Below are positions 27,056-36,027 of a DNA stretch of 64,000 nucleotides, piece after piece. How positions within the stretch are numbered: the stretch's first letter is position 1; each line of letters begins with the position of its first letter. The translations under genes were made by a program, and so were the position numbers. The DNA comes from an uncultured Thalassotalea sp. (GTDB lineage Bacteria > Pseudomonadota > Gammaproteobacteria > Enterobacterales > Alteromonadaceae). Under the pieces are notes generated by a model. That model saw only the letters and a list, made by a program, of their open reading frames with translations. It did not search any database and was not told where the DNA came from. Where the stretch lies: NCBI GenBank assembly GCA_947492575.1, contig CANLNK010000002.1:221304-285303 (forward strand), read 5' to 3'.

Positions 27056-27083
27056 AAAAGGCAGCTATGAAGGCTGCTTTTTT
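27056..27083 (+). terminator. Terminator after nadE
   Basis: A short stem (GCAGC/GCTGC with flanking A/T pairs and one bulged G) followed by a run of T residues. Confidence 0.7.
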
Positions 27084-27161
27084 ATTTCACTATTTGGTGA
27101 ATAGCCACGAAAGTGGTATAAATAAACAAGTGAGCATTTCCGCTAGCGGTAGAGGTGGCAT

Positions 27162-27752
27162 ATGAAGTTTGCAAAAGGATTTACATTAATTGAGCTTATG
27201 GTAGCTGTCGCTATTTTGGGTTTAATGACAATGATCGCCATTCCTTCAATGGGTGATTGGGTAGTAAAAATGCGTATCGACAACGAGATTTCGTCACTTC
27301 ACCGCCTAGTAAATAACGCACGCAACAGTGCTATTAACCTCGAGCAACCGGTAACACTTTGCCCTTTAAAAGATAATAGTTGTACTAACGACTGGGAAGG
27401 TGAACTTACGGTTTTCCTTGATTTAGATAACGACGGCAACTTAGACAATGCCGTTAGTGTAGATATTGACAATGACGGTATAGCAGATGGACCATTTGCT
27501 GAAACCGTTTTGCGCGTTAAGTCAGGACTTACCGGTGATGATGAGCTTACCTTCGCACGTGACAGGGTTGTATACCAACCAACCGGACAAGCTTCTATTT
27601 CAAATGCAACATTTGAATATTGTGTTCCAGGACACACTGATAAGAACCGAGGGATAACGATTTCATTGAGAGGTCGTATATACCAAAGTAAAGACTATGA
27701 TGGTGATGGTAAAGAAGAAAACCGCAGTGGTGATGTAATCGATTGCTCTTAA
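27162..27752 (+). CDS. fimT: FimT/GspH-family minor pseudopilin
   Basis: Type IV minor pilin, 196 residues. Prepilin leader MKFAKG followed by FTLIELMVAVAILGLMTMIAIPS, with Glu at mature position 5. AGAGGTGG is the ribosome binding site; a palindrome CCGCTAGCGG lies just before it. The C-terminal part carries three acidic loops resembling calcium-binding repeats: DLDNDGNLD (87-95), DIDNDGIAD (101-109) and DYDGDG (178-183), plus cysteines near 67, 74, 154 and 195. FimT proteins can bind DNA during natural transformation in some species, but that is not tested here. It is on the opposite strand to the pilVWXY1E genes, with 245 bases between. Confidence 0.85.
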   Translation: MKFAKGFTLIELMVAVAILGLMTMIAIPSMGDWVVKMRIDNEISSLHRLVNNARNSAINLEQPVTLCPLKDNSCTNDWEGELTVFLDLDNDGNLDNAVSVDIDNDGIADGPFAETVLRVKSGLTGDDELTFARDRVVYQPTGQASISNATFEYCVPGHTDKNRGITISLRGRIYQSKDYDGDGKEENRSGDVIDCS

Positions 27753-27997
27753 TAGTTAAGGTTAAGACTACCATCTTTCATTACGCTAATCTGGGCTCAT
27801 TCCTAACCTGAAAACTTGCAAGACTAACAATAAACGTTTCTCTGTACGAGCTATTAAAACGACTCACACAATAAATGACCTTAACGCTCTCGGCGTATCA
27901 AATATACGCTCACTTGTTATATATTTTTAGCTCAATAAAACACAATACATCAACCAAAGAGCATTTATAATCCTAGCGCGAAGTAATGTCGATAAAG

Positions 27998-28315
27998 TTA
28001 TCTAGGTTGCTGCTTTTCCAATGCCGATGCGTCTTTACTCTTGAACTTTTTGTCAGCAAGTACACATTCCTTCACCTCATAAACAGATCGCTTTTGCTTA
28101 CTACCATTAGCCATAACTTGAATACCATAAATCTTACTCACATCGATTTTGTTGTTTTTCGATAATAGTGGCAGGTGATAGTAATTGATACTGTATCCGC
28201 CACCTACTAATTCGAGATAACACTTAACTTCAGCTTGCTTATTTTCCTCTGCTAACGCTGCAGCACAGCATCCAGCCAATAGCATTGAAGTCGATAACTT
28301 TAATAAAGTACTCAT
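27998..28315 (-). CDS. TapY2-like small exported pilus-associated protein
   Basis: 105 residues from the ATG at 28315, five bases after the pilE stop. It begins with a signal sequence (STLLKLSTSMLLAGCCAAALA) that could be cut after ALA by signal peptidase I or lipidated at Cys16 (LLAGC). The mature part has two cysteines in VKCYLELVGGGYSINYYHLP and VYEVKECVLADKKFKSKDASALE, a pattern recalled from the TapY2 family, small proteins encoded next to pilY1/pilE in Shewanella-like genomes. The family assignment is from memory and moderate. It is the last gene of the minor-pilin operon. Confidence 0.6.
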   Translation of the reverse strand: MSTLLKLSTSMLLAGCCAAALAEENKQAEVKCYLELVGGGYSINYYHLPLLSKNNKIDVSKIYGIQVMANGSKQKRSVYEVKECVLADKKFKSKDASALEKQQPR

Positions 28316-28320
28316 GTCAA

Positions 28321-28746
28321 TTACTCCCAACAACCGGAACTAGACGGCGATGATGTTTTTGCACCTGTATTACTTAACGTCATCGTTTTACAATCTGTAT
28401 CGGCCGCTTGCGAGCCAATGGCCGTTGCCGTTAAAGTAAAGATATCCGCATCATCACTAACTGTCGCTTTTATACTATAATGCCCGTTCTCTGTAGTTAC
28501 AGTAGAAGATGAAAAACCCAACGCACTCAGATCGCTCGTATATAAACGCTGATCAAGAAAATATTGCTCCATCAGTCCGGCGATACGAAGTAATTCCCTC
28601 TGACCTTCCGTTCGGTTCGAGCGCTTTACAAAGTCTGTATAAGATGGGTAAGCAATAGTTGCCAACACGCCTATTATTGCAACGGTTATCAATAATTCTA
28701 CAAATGTAAAACCCGCCATTGCCCTCCGAGCATTTGAGTTACCCAT
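28321..28746 (-). CDS. pilE: Type IV pilin-like protein PilE
   Basis: Minor pilin, 141 residues. Leader MGNSNARRAMAG, then FTFVELLITVAIIGVLATIAYPSYTDFVKRSNRTEGQREL with Glu at mature position 5. Near the C-terminus DTDCKTMTL and SSSGCWE give a pair of cysteines for the usual pilin disulfide loop. The ATG overlaps the pilY1 stop by one base (TAATG), so translation is coupled. PilE is the last member of the PilVWX-Y1-E priming complex that starts pilus assembly. Confidence 0.9.
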   Translation of the reverse strand: MGNSNARRAMAGFTFVELLITVAIIGVLATIAYPSYTDFVKRSNRTEGQRELLRIAGLMEQYFLDQRLYTSDLSALGFSSSTVTTENGHYSIKATVSDDADIFTLTATAIGSQAADTDCKTMTLSNTGAKTSSPSSSGCWE

Positions 28747-31700
28747 TAATTTCCTTCCTCTGCAATGACTACGTTTGTACGCATCGTTTTCAATTTTATG
28801 CCCGAACAGTTCCCATTAGCGTCACATAGTGGCGTAGTATCACCAAGCAAGAGTTCAATCTTCTTACCATCACTAGTATTCGTAGGCGAATCGGTGTCTG
28901 GGTTATCGGGATCATCAGGTAAAGTAACTAGTGTAACTTCATCTTGAATCGTATTCGCATGTTCAATTATGCGTTCATCGTATATCGCGATCCCCAACGC
29001 AAGATCAACAGCGTAAATCTGTGACGTACCACCATCGACCTTGCAAACATCAGCGCTCGACGTTGGGGTAAAAGTACTGTAATACGCCACACCCGCAATC
29101 GCTTCGGGTTTAGTTAGTGCTTTCTCCTCACTCCCCACTAGGCCAATATACCAGCCACCTTTCTTAGAGACTTCAATAGCTAATGCGTTAAAATCAGCAG
29201 AGCCTTTCGTTAACCCTTGAAATGGGTTTGATGTGTAATCGTATAAGTCAGAAACCCCAATTGTTGCCGGTAGCGAAGCAAACTTTTGCGTAAGAATATT
29301 CTTATCTTTTATCATGAATATCTTGTCACTGGTGTTGGATGATAGAGGGCTCGTTCTATCGCCACTGCCAATCAATATCGCATCATATGGGGTTTGTGTC
29401 CGATGGACCGTCGTTGTAGATTCACCGTCTACTGTCTCTGTATGCTCATATGTTTCAGTAATTAAGGTACGTACAATGGTTGGCTCGGTAAAGAAGCGAA
29501 GATCTTCATCTTCTATGGTGTCGTGCCCAACGTAAGCGAGCTTACTCGCCTGCCAATCAGACGTATCACTGTTTGGCATATCAATACGCCATAAGTTGCC
29601 GCCAGTATCACCTACATATAACCGATCTACAAATCCATCAGAATCACTATCAAGAATGGCTATACTCGACGGAATAGAATCGGTTATATCAAAGCCAGAA
29701 TCCCCAGCTTTCATGCTCCATAATAATTTACCAGTTTCAGCGTCAACCATATAAATGCCGCGACCAACGCTGTCGTCAGCACCAGCCCCAGAGGCATCTT
29801 TGGCAGGGTCATAACCTGCACCAAAAATCAATACGGGTTTAGCCGTGCTGCCATCAACATTAATAAGCGAGTAAGTCACTTTGGGTGTCGACCAAGTTTG
29901 CCCCAATTCACCAAAGCCATCTGTCGTTTCATCGATATGCCAGAGCAATGTTGGCGCGCTATCTTTTTTACTAACATCAAGGGCATAATATGAAGATCCG
30001 CCGCGGCGAAGACCAAAAAATATCCATGCTTTATCGCCATCTACAGACGAAATCTTTCCATCGTTATTTTTATCGTATGTGTAAGAAACCGGTGTGCCGT
30101 CAATACCATAAACTTTGCTACTGGTATCATTCGATTTTAACACTTCGATATTGCCGAAAAACTCTTTCGGCATAAATGCCCACTTTTCAACTACGGTATT
30201 ACCTTGGTCGTCAAAAGCGTGTAAGGCGCCTGCATTGGTACCCACAAATATGCGCACATCTTGGCTAGATTCAGAGTCGCCTCCATAGTTAACCACTAAA
30301 GGTTTGGAATGAAGAGGATCCCCAAAAACGTCTTTGCGCATATCAGTTGTATCACCGTCTGTATCGGCATCATCGTTATCAATGTCGTAACCCAACGCCC
30401 AATTGACGTGATCATCAATCAGCTCTTCGGTTACATTTAACGCAAGCGCTAAGTCTGCAGTGGAACCAAATGCATTAGTAGAAGTTGCATTGGCTTTCGT
30501 GAATAAAGTCAGTGCGCCATTGGCACCTAAGTCACTGTATACCGCCCTTTTACCTGGGTCCATACTACTAAACATGTCAACAACGCCACCCGAGGCCACA
30601 TCTGGACCATCACCTTTGACGTCTGACCAAAACGTGCTCGCACTTTCCTTGATATTATTGTCTTCATCAATGGCTGGATTGTCATTACGGTCTACCAGCC
30701 CACCGCTAGTAATTTCCAGTTTCTTCAGGTTACCTTGCCAGCGCGGGTTAACCGAAGGCGAAAACATGGCGTAATACACAGACGTCAGCGTTTCCGTGCG
30801 ATCAAAGTTATTGGACGCAACAGAGGGCGCCGTAAATGTGGTGTTGCGCTTTGAAATCTCAGTTAAGATGCTCTGCATGGCTTCCGTTAACCCAGCAGTG
30901 TCACTCGCATTGTAATAGTCTCCCTGCCCCTGTATTCCAGCCATTTTGAGCATGGTTACGGCATCAGGCTCCACATAGTCTGGGTCATAGTCTGGATGAT
31001 TAGGATCTTCTTTGACCTCATCAGTCAAACCAAACCCTATGCTAAAGAAGGTCGCTTTCTGGTCTCCTTCTAAATTAGCATTTATATCATTATGTCTCGC
31101 CCACCAAGCGAGTCTCGGTAAATAGCTATCGACTCCATCAACAGAGAATGCTTCTGGAGGGTTTTGCAGGCTCTCTGGCGGTTCTTCGTCCTCGAGAGGC
31201 CTTGACGGTAAATCTAAAATAGCTTGGTTAGCAGATTCATCTAAAGTTGGCTCACCATCAGTTATCATAATCACAAAAATTTCATCACTACAGCCATCAA
31301 ATGGAGTTATGTAGGTACCACTGCTTTCTACAGATGTGTCCCTTGGTGGCGTATTTCCTTTGTAGCTGTTTCCAGAGTTCGTATCATCATCGCCAAACTC
31401 TACTGATAAGCCACCAAAATAACGAATCGCCTCATAATAGGTTTCACACAGCGGTGTATTGGTTTCTGGGTCAATCTGTAAATTAATGATATCGATCAGC
31501 TCTTGTTGCGCGGCATCAGTAGACTCTTGAATGCCATGAACAATTCGCCCGCCATCCCTATCACCCTCTTCCCAAGCGTTTAGGTTGAATATTTGCAATC
31601 CAAAATCAAAAGCTGGTGTTGTGGCAATTATTTCAGTTACTACTTCTTTTGCGATTTCCAGCCGAGTTTTATTTACTGTCTGCTGCTCCTCACTATAATA

Positions 31701-32372
31701 CCAACGTAAATAGTTATCGCTGTATAAGGTAACTAGGTCACCTGTTTTTAAATTATCAGATGCACTATCAATATCAGTTGTGTGATATACAGGATTTTTC
31801 TTATCACCTAAATTATCAGCTGGATAACCGTTTGGCAGTTTATTACCGTCTTTATCAACACCGGCATTCTCAGGGTTTGCACGGTCAATATCTTCCCAAC
31901 AATCAATAATTTCGATATTGGCACCTTCATTGTCTGGCAAATCTTGCCAACTGCCTTTTTGTCCTGAGAAGCTATATTCCTTAATGTAACCTGTGAAATA
32001 GCCATATTCTTCAATACGGTCTCTGGCTATCTGGCAGCTATTTATTTCCTCTAAAAAGCGTCTATGTTCATTTTGGCTATCTGGAACAGGCAAACTCGTG
32101 CCATCGATACTGCCTTTGGTAAAATAAATAAATCGCTCACTTAACGCATTGTCAGAGCCCTTCACTATTGGATAAGGGTTATCGGGATCATTCTCGTACC
32201 CTAATTTCTCTTCTTGCGTATCAGACATGCTGCCAGAGTTATCAAAAATAATTAGCACCTTATGTCGTTCATTTGTGCTATTGCTTTTACTTCCAACATA
32301 AATTTCGATATCTTCGGCAGTCGCCAAGATGGGTAGTGTAAAAGCCGCTATAAAGGTTAATAACTTATTCAT
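28746..32372 (-). CDS. pilY1: Pilus tip adhesin/biogenesis protein PilY1
   Basis: Large pilus-tip protein, 1208 residues from the ATG at 32372 (GGGGATT ribosome binding site; a TTG two codons upstream is in frame). A signal peptide (to about residue 20, ATA-ED) is followed by a von Willebrand A-type domain with the MIDAS motif DNSGS at 44-48 and a later IMITDGEPTLDE. The C-terminal half is the PilY1 beta-propeller (DVRIFVGTNAGALHAFDDQG, WIFFGLRRGGSSYYALDVSKK, YDAILIGSGDRT). DKNNDGKISSVDGD (about residue 765) and DSDSDGFVD (about 905) look like calcium sites; the second matches the position of the known PilY1 calcium loop that governs pilus retraction in Pseudomonas. Confidence 0.93.
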   Translation of the reverse strand: MNKLLTFIAAFTLPILATAEDIEIYVGSKSNSTNERHKVLIIFDNSGSMSDTQEEKLGYENDPDNPYPIVKGSDNALSERFIYFTKGSIDGTSLPVPDSQNEHRRFLEEINSCQIARDRIEEYGYFTGYIKEYSFSGQKGSWQDLPDNEGANIEIIDCWEDIDRANPENAGVDKDGNKLPNGYPADNLGDKKNPVYHTTDIDSASDNLKTGDLVTLYSDNYLRWYYSEEQQTVNKTRLEIAKEVVTEIIATTPAFDFGLQIFNLNAWEEGDRDGGRIVHGIQESTDAAQQELIDIINLQIDPETNTPLCETYYEAIRYFGGLSVEFGDDDTNSGNSYKGNTPPRDTSVESSGTYITPFDGCSDEIFVIMITDGEPTLDESANQAILDLPSRPLEDEEPPESLQNPPEAFSVDGVDSYLPRLAWWARHNDINANLEGDQKATFFSIGFGLTDEVKEDPNHPDYDPDYVEPDAVTMLKMAGIQGQGDYYNASDTAGLTEAMQSILTEISKRNTTFTAPSVASNNFDRTETLTSVYYAMFSPSVNPRWQGNLKKLEITSGGLVDRNDNPAIDEDNNIKESASTFWSDVKGDGPDVASGGVVDMFSSMDPGKRAVYSDLGANGALTLFTKANATSTNAFGSTADLALALNVTEELIDDHVNWALGYDIDNDDADTDGDTTDMRKDVFGDPLHSKPLVVNYGGDSESSQDVRIFVGTNAGALHAFDDQGNTVVEKWAFMPKEFFGNIEVLKSNDTSSKVYGIDGTPVSYTYDKNNDGKISSVDGDKAWIFFGLRRGGSSYYALDVSKKDSAPTLLWHIDETTDGFGELGQTWSTPKVTYSLINVDGSTAKPVLIFGAGYDPAKDASGAGADDSVGRGIYMVDAETGKLLWSMKAGDSGFDITDSIPSSIAILDSDSDGFVDRLYVGDTGGNLWRIDMPNSDTSDWQASKLAYVGHDTIEDEDLRFFTEPTIVRTLITETYEHTETVDGESTTTVHRTQTPYDAILIGSGDRTSPLSSNTSDKIFMIKDKNILTQKFASLPATIGVSDLYDYTSNPFQGLTKGSADFNALAIEVSKKGGWYIGLVGSEEKALTKPEAIAGVAYYSTFTPTSSADVCKVDGGTSQIYAVDLALGIAIYDERIIEHANTIQDEVTLVTLPDDPDNPDTDSPTNTSDGKKIELLLGDTTPLCDANGNCSGIKLKTMRTNVVIAEEGN

Positions 32373-32382
32373 ACCCAATCCC

Positions 32383-32856
32383 CTATAAATCTAAAACTTG
32401 CTGCGCAATACCCGCTTGAGCATTGATATTACTCGTATTTTTTCGCCCGTAGCTGTTATTGACTGTGATAGTTAATACATTACAGCCAATCTTGTCACTA
32501 GACGAGGCTAGTGCTGTGTGCGGGCAACCAACAGGCTTACTGGTTGTATTGTCATTGGTGATAATGACTTCGTCAACGCTTACGCTTTCTACGGTATCTA
32601 CCGGTTGAGGAAACTCGATACCAGCGAATAGATTTGTACCACCTACTATTTGGTCTGCAATGGTTTCATCTAACGCACTTACGGCTTCCTGCACCGCCTC
32701 AACTTTTTCTTGGCTAGCACCGGCCATTTTTATATCCGTCGTACTATTTAACATGAGCGCTGATGCAACCGCAGTTAATGAAATTAAGAAAACCAAAGCA
32801 ACAACGAGCACAACCCCTTGCTGTTGTCTAGCACCATACTTATGAATTAATTCCAT
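32383..32856 (-). CDS. pilX: Minor pilin PilX
   Basis: 157 residues. The N-terminus MELIHKYGARQQQG followed by VVLVVALVFLISLTAVASALMLNSTTDIKMAG is the PilX type: a prepilin-like hydrophobic helix that lacks the usual Glu5 and has the conserved S/T-D-I-KMAG stretch after it. The soluble part is small, with two cysteines (VGCPHTAL and IGCNVLTI). It overlaps the end of pilW by 10 bases and is followed by pilY1 after 10 bases, so it is co-translated with both. Confidence 0.88.
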   Translation of the reverse strand: MELIHKYGARQQQGVVLVVALVFLISLTAVASALMLNSTTDIKMAGASQEKVEAVQEAVSALDETIADQIVGGTNLFAGIEFPQPVDTVESVSVDEVIITNDNTTSKPVGCPHTALASSSDKIGCNVLTITVNNSYGRKNTSNINAQAGIAQQVLDL

Positions 32857-33803
32857 ATTTCCACATCCCCATTAAACAGCGTGACTGTTGAACTAAACAG
32901 CATGCGTCGATAGTTATCATCAAATGCATTCAAGGTGGTATCACCTAATTGATAAACCACATTGTTTGTATAATTAGGATCAGGCTCAATATCTCGCACC
33001 AAAACATAGACTTTTACGGCCCGAATTCTGCTGTCGAACTCATTATCCCAAAACGCTTGTGTCATGTTATTTGCTGAGACATACGTATCAACAACGGCGT
33101 CGTTATCAACGTCAACACCGTACATAAACTTAACCATTTCGACGCCATCAATTAGTGGTTCATCATCCATTTCATTGACCAAAATAGCGCGATTGAGTAC
33201 TGGATATGTTAGACCACCCAATGTTTGTTCAGAGACGTAATAAACATGATGCTGATATTCCCAAATGCGACTATTGTTGATCGCTGGTAAAGCATCACCC
33301 CCATCAATTATCTGTCCGCCAGAGGAGTTTGCCACGAGGTAATAACGGTCAGCAGTCCTCGCTGCGTTGGCTACAGGTGTAGAAACAACCCGCTTTATTT
33401 GTAAAATGTCTGACTGTAGCTTGGCATCATCGACGCAAGATATTGGACTAGCGGTCGTTGCTGTCCGTCCCCATATCGTTCTGAAGTGCCCTAGATTTCC
33501 TGGAAAAGTACCATTGTTTAAACCACCACCTTGACACTCATTACCCGGAGCAGCTGGAATTGCTGTCAGCTCATTAGCGCTTAAAGACGTTGCAATATCC
33601 CCCCAAAAGCCTTGACGCATAAGATCATCGGTAAGTACGCTTAATGCAAACCTTCCCGTTTCTTGCATATTACCATAACTAGACGTTTCGCTAGATGTCG
33701 TGCGCATGCCAACAAATACGCTAAGCACACCAGCAAATAAGAACAATCCTACTGCCAGTGAAATAAATAATTCGATTAAACTAAAACCTTGCTGTCGTTT
33801 CAC
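32847..33803 (-). CDS. pilW: Minor pilin PilW
   Basis: 318 residues, starting at GTG behind a good AGAGGTG ribosome binding site. Leader MKRQQG, then FSLIELFISLAVGLFLFAGVLSVFVGMRT; the following SYGNMQETGRFALSVLTDDLMRQGFWGD is the conserved PilW segment. The middle contains cysteines (NECQGGG, ISCVDD) and MYGVDVDNDAVVDTYVS, another acidic loop of calcium-site type. It overlaps pilX by 10 bases and follows pilV by 13. Confidence 0.9.
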   Translation of the reverse strand: MKRQQGFSLIELFISLAVGLFLFAGVLSVFVGMRTTSSETSSYGNMQETGRFALSVLTDDLMRQGFWGDIATSLSANELTAIPAAPGNECQGGGLNNGTFPGNLGHFRTIWGRTATTASPISCVDDAKLQSDILQIKRVVSTPVANAARTADRYYLVANSSGGQIIDGGDALPAINNSRIWEYQHHVYYVSEQTLGGLTYPVLNRAILVNEMDDEPLIDGVEMVKFMYGVDVDNDAVVDTYVSANNMTQAFWDNEFDSRIRAVKVYVLVRDIEPDPNYTNNVVYQLGDTTLNAFDDNYRRMLFSSTVTLFNGDVEIWN

Positions 33804-33816
33804 TCAGACACCTCTA

Positions 33817-34350
33817 CTAGAAAACAAATGTCGTCATCGACAATTGGCGGCGGGACTTGTCTTTTGTGCCACAATCACCACTTCCACCATCAGCTGTTTC
33901 GGTTCTCCCCTCCCAAGAAATCACCACTGCGACTTGTTGACCGGTAATATCCAAACATCCGATTGCGCCAACAAGCCCTCCAGCGTTAACACCAGCAATT
34001 TTCGCATCGCCGCCTCGCAATAATTCAGTCCACTCATATAAATCATTTGTTGCCATTTGTGCGGCGCTACAATTTGCACCTGCAGTATTACAACGATTGG
34101 CGGGGACGTCTGGCGCATCTGCCCCAAAGGTTCCTTCATATAGCACGAGGGTGGCGTTGTCGGCACTGTTGCTGCGAATGCGCTCCAAAATATCTTGCGC
34201 TAGTGAAGAAGCGATAGAACGTTGCATTGCATCAAAACTGCCCTTTTTGGCAGCTGTTTGCATAGCAACAGCACCTAAGATGCCAGATGCGAGTATGAAT
34301 AAGGCGACGAACACCTCAATAAAGGTCATGCCTGCGGCTTGTTGCTTCAC
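33817..34350 (-). CDS. pilV: Minor pilin PilV
   Basis: 177 residues, starting at GTG with GAGGGACG before it. Leader MKQQAAG, then MTFIEVFVALFILASGILGAVAMQTAAKKGSFDAMQRSIASSLAQDILERIRSN, which matches PilV/GspI-type minor pilins, with Glu at mature position 5. Four cysteines in the C-terminal half (RCNTAGANC, GCLDI, GDCGTKD) may form disulfides. It is the first gene of the pilV-W-X-Y1-E operon; the 298 bases upstream hold no gene and should contain the promoter. The next gene upstream is ispH, the same neighbour as in Pseudomonas. Confidence 0.9.
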   Translation of the reverse strand: MKQQAAGMTFIEVFVALFILASGILGAVAMQTAAKKGSFDAMQRSIASSLAQDILERIRSNSADNATLVLYEGTFGADAPDVPANRCNTAGANCSAAQMATNDLYEWTELLRGGDAKIAGVNAGGLVGAIGCLDITGQQVAVVISWEGRTETADGGSGDCGTKDKSRRQLSMTTFVF

Positions 34351-34648
34351 AACGTCCCTCGATTAATTCTTGAGATTTGGAAGTTAGTATAGGTTTTTTG
34401 GCACGAACAAGGGAAGAGGCTAGATGCGAATATCCGCATTGCCTTATTTTTAACATAAGTATCAACATATGTGTTAAATATCACCATAGTGAACTGCATT
34501 AACCCATACCTATATCCATATAATGGGTAGCTGTGGTCTAAACACCAAGCGTACAGTTACTACCCACGGTTGCTTTATAAAGTTCTAGCAAATCCGAAAC
34601 TGTAATCGAATTGAAATGTTGCTGATTAACTTTTATCCACTTTTAAGA
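34351..34648. other. 298-base gap between ispH and pilV
   Basis: No coding region is visible. It must contain the end of the ispH transcript and the promoter of the pilin operon. Several short inverted repeats are present (for example ACCCAT/ATGGGT around 34504-34530), but no convincing terminator or consensus promoter was found. Confidence 0.6.
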
Positions 34649-35578
34649 CTAGCGTAATTCTACGGGCACAGCAAATACTATATTTTCTTCACGCCCCGGA
34701 TGCTCAATAACCTCATGACCACCAAAAGATTTTAATTTGTCGATTACGCGTTTAACAAGTACTTCAGGGGCTGAAGCGCCAGCGGTAACACCAACCTTAG
34801 TAACCCCGTCAAGCCAAGCTTCTTCAATGTTATCAGCTGTATCTATAAGATAAGACGTTGTCCCCATTTTGGCCGCAAGTTCGCGTAGGCGGTTAGAGTT
34901 AGAACTGTTCTTAGCACCAACTACAAGTAATAAATCAACTTGAGCTGCGATAGCTCTTACTGCATCTTGTCGATTTTGTGTCGCATAACAAATGTCGTCC
35001 TTGCGAGGGCCTTCGATATGAGGAAATTTCTTACGTAGCGCGTCAATTACGTCACTCGTATCATCAACTGACAATGTCGTCTGGCTACAGTAATATAAAT
35101 GGTCTGCATTCTTAACTTCTAGCGTATCAACGTCTTCTGGCGACTCCACTAAGTAAATCCCGCCTTCTTTACTGTCATACTGCCCCATGGTGCCTTCCAC
35201 TTCTGGGTGTCCAGCATGCCCGATTAGGACACATTCCACGCCCTTGCGACTGGCACGAGACACTTCCATATGAACTTTAGTGACCAATGGGCAAGTAGCA
35301 TCAAACACTTTTAATCCGCGTGTTTTAGCTTCATTGCGTACTGCTTTTGATACGCCATGAGCGCTAAATATTACGGTAGAGTCATCTGGCACTTCGTGCA
35401 GTTCATCCACAAAAACAGCACCGCGATCTTTTAAACCGTTAACGACAAACTTGTTATGTACGACTTCGTGACGAACGTAGATTGGCGCATCAAATAAGTC
35501 TAACGCGCGGTCGACAATACTAATTGCACGATCAACGCCAGCACAAAAACCGCGTGGGTTAGCTAAAATAATTTCCAT
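34649..35578 (-). CDS. ispH: 4-hydroxy-3-methylbut-2-enyl diphosphate reductase IspH
   Basis: Last enzyme of the MEP isoprenoid pathway, an iron-sulfur protein that makes IPP and DMAPP. 309 residues. The three cluster cysteines are at the E. coli positions: Cys12 ([11 protein letters not shown]), Cys96 ([11 protein letters not shown]) and Cys197 ([11 protein letters not shown]). [25 protein letters not shown] and KNSSNSNRL are further substrate motifs. Last gene of ribF-ileS-lspA-fkpB-ispH, 18 bases after fkpB. Confidence 0.98.
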   Translation of the reverse strand: MEIILANPRGFCAGVDRAISIVDRALDLFDAPIYVRHEVVHNKFVVNGLKDRGAVFVDELHEVPDDSTVIFSAHGVSKAVRNEAKTRGLKVFDATCPLVTKVHMEVSRASRKGVECVLIGHAGHPEVEGTMGQYDSKEGGIYLVESPEDVDTLEVKNADHLYYCSQTTLSVDDTSDVIDALRKKFPHIEGPRKDDICYATQNRQDAVRAIAAQVDLLLVVGAKNSSNSNRLRELAAKMGTTSYLIDTADNIEEAWLDGVTKVGVTAGASAPEVLVKRVIDKLKSFGGHEVIEHPGREENIVFAVPVELR

Positions 35579-35596
35579 TGAACTACCCTATTTCAC

Positions 35597-36025
35597 CTAT
35601 TTAATTTCGACAATGTCGATAACAAATGTCACATCTTGTCCAGCAAGCGGATGATTAAAATCAACGGTAACAGACGTACCAGACACTTCAGTTACCATGC
35701 CCGGCACTTCGCCACCTGGGGTAGTAAAAGTAATAATACTCCCCACTTTCGCTGGTGTATCAGCATCAAACTTATTGATATCGACAAAGTGAATGTTGTC
35801 AGGGTTCTTATCCCCAAACGCATCCTTTGCTACCAAAGTAAATTCCTTTGATTCGCCTGCTTTCATGCCAATTAGCTGTGCTTCAAACGCAGGCGAAATA
35901 CTTTGATCCCCCATATTAATAATGGCAGGTTTATTATTTACTTTCGTACTGTCAGCTGCTGAGCCGTCAGATAACTTCATGGTGATATGAGCTACTAAGC
36001 TCGAGTCTGATTTAATTTCTGTCAT
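35597..36025 (-). CDS. fkpB: FKBP-type peptidyl-prolyl isomerase FkpB (SlpA)
   Basis: SlpA/FkpB-family cis-trans prolyl isomerase and chaperone, 142 residues, cytoplasmic (no signal peptide). Conserved parts: VAHITMKLSDGSAADST, SPAFEAQLIGMKAGESKEFTL, DAFGDKNPDNIHFVDINKF and VDFNHPLAGQDVTFVIDIVEI, the last being the FKBP/IF-domain signature of SlyD/SlpA proteins. It lacks the His-rich tail of SlyD. Two bases separate it from lspA. Confidence 0.94.
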   Translation of the reverse strand: MTEIKSDSSLVAHITMKLSDGSAADSTKVNNKPAIINMGDQSISPAFEAQLIGMKAGESKEFTLVAKDAFGDKNPDNIHFVDINKFDADTPAKVGSIITFTTPGGEVPGMVTEVSGTSVTVDFNHPLAGQDVTFVIDIVEIK

Positions 36026-36027
36026 AA

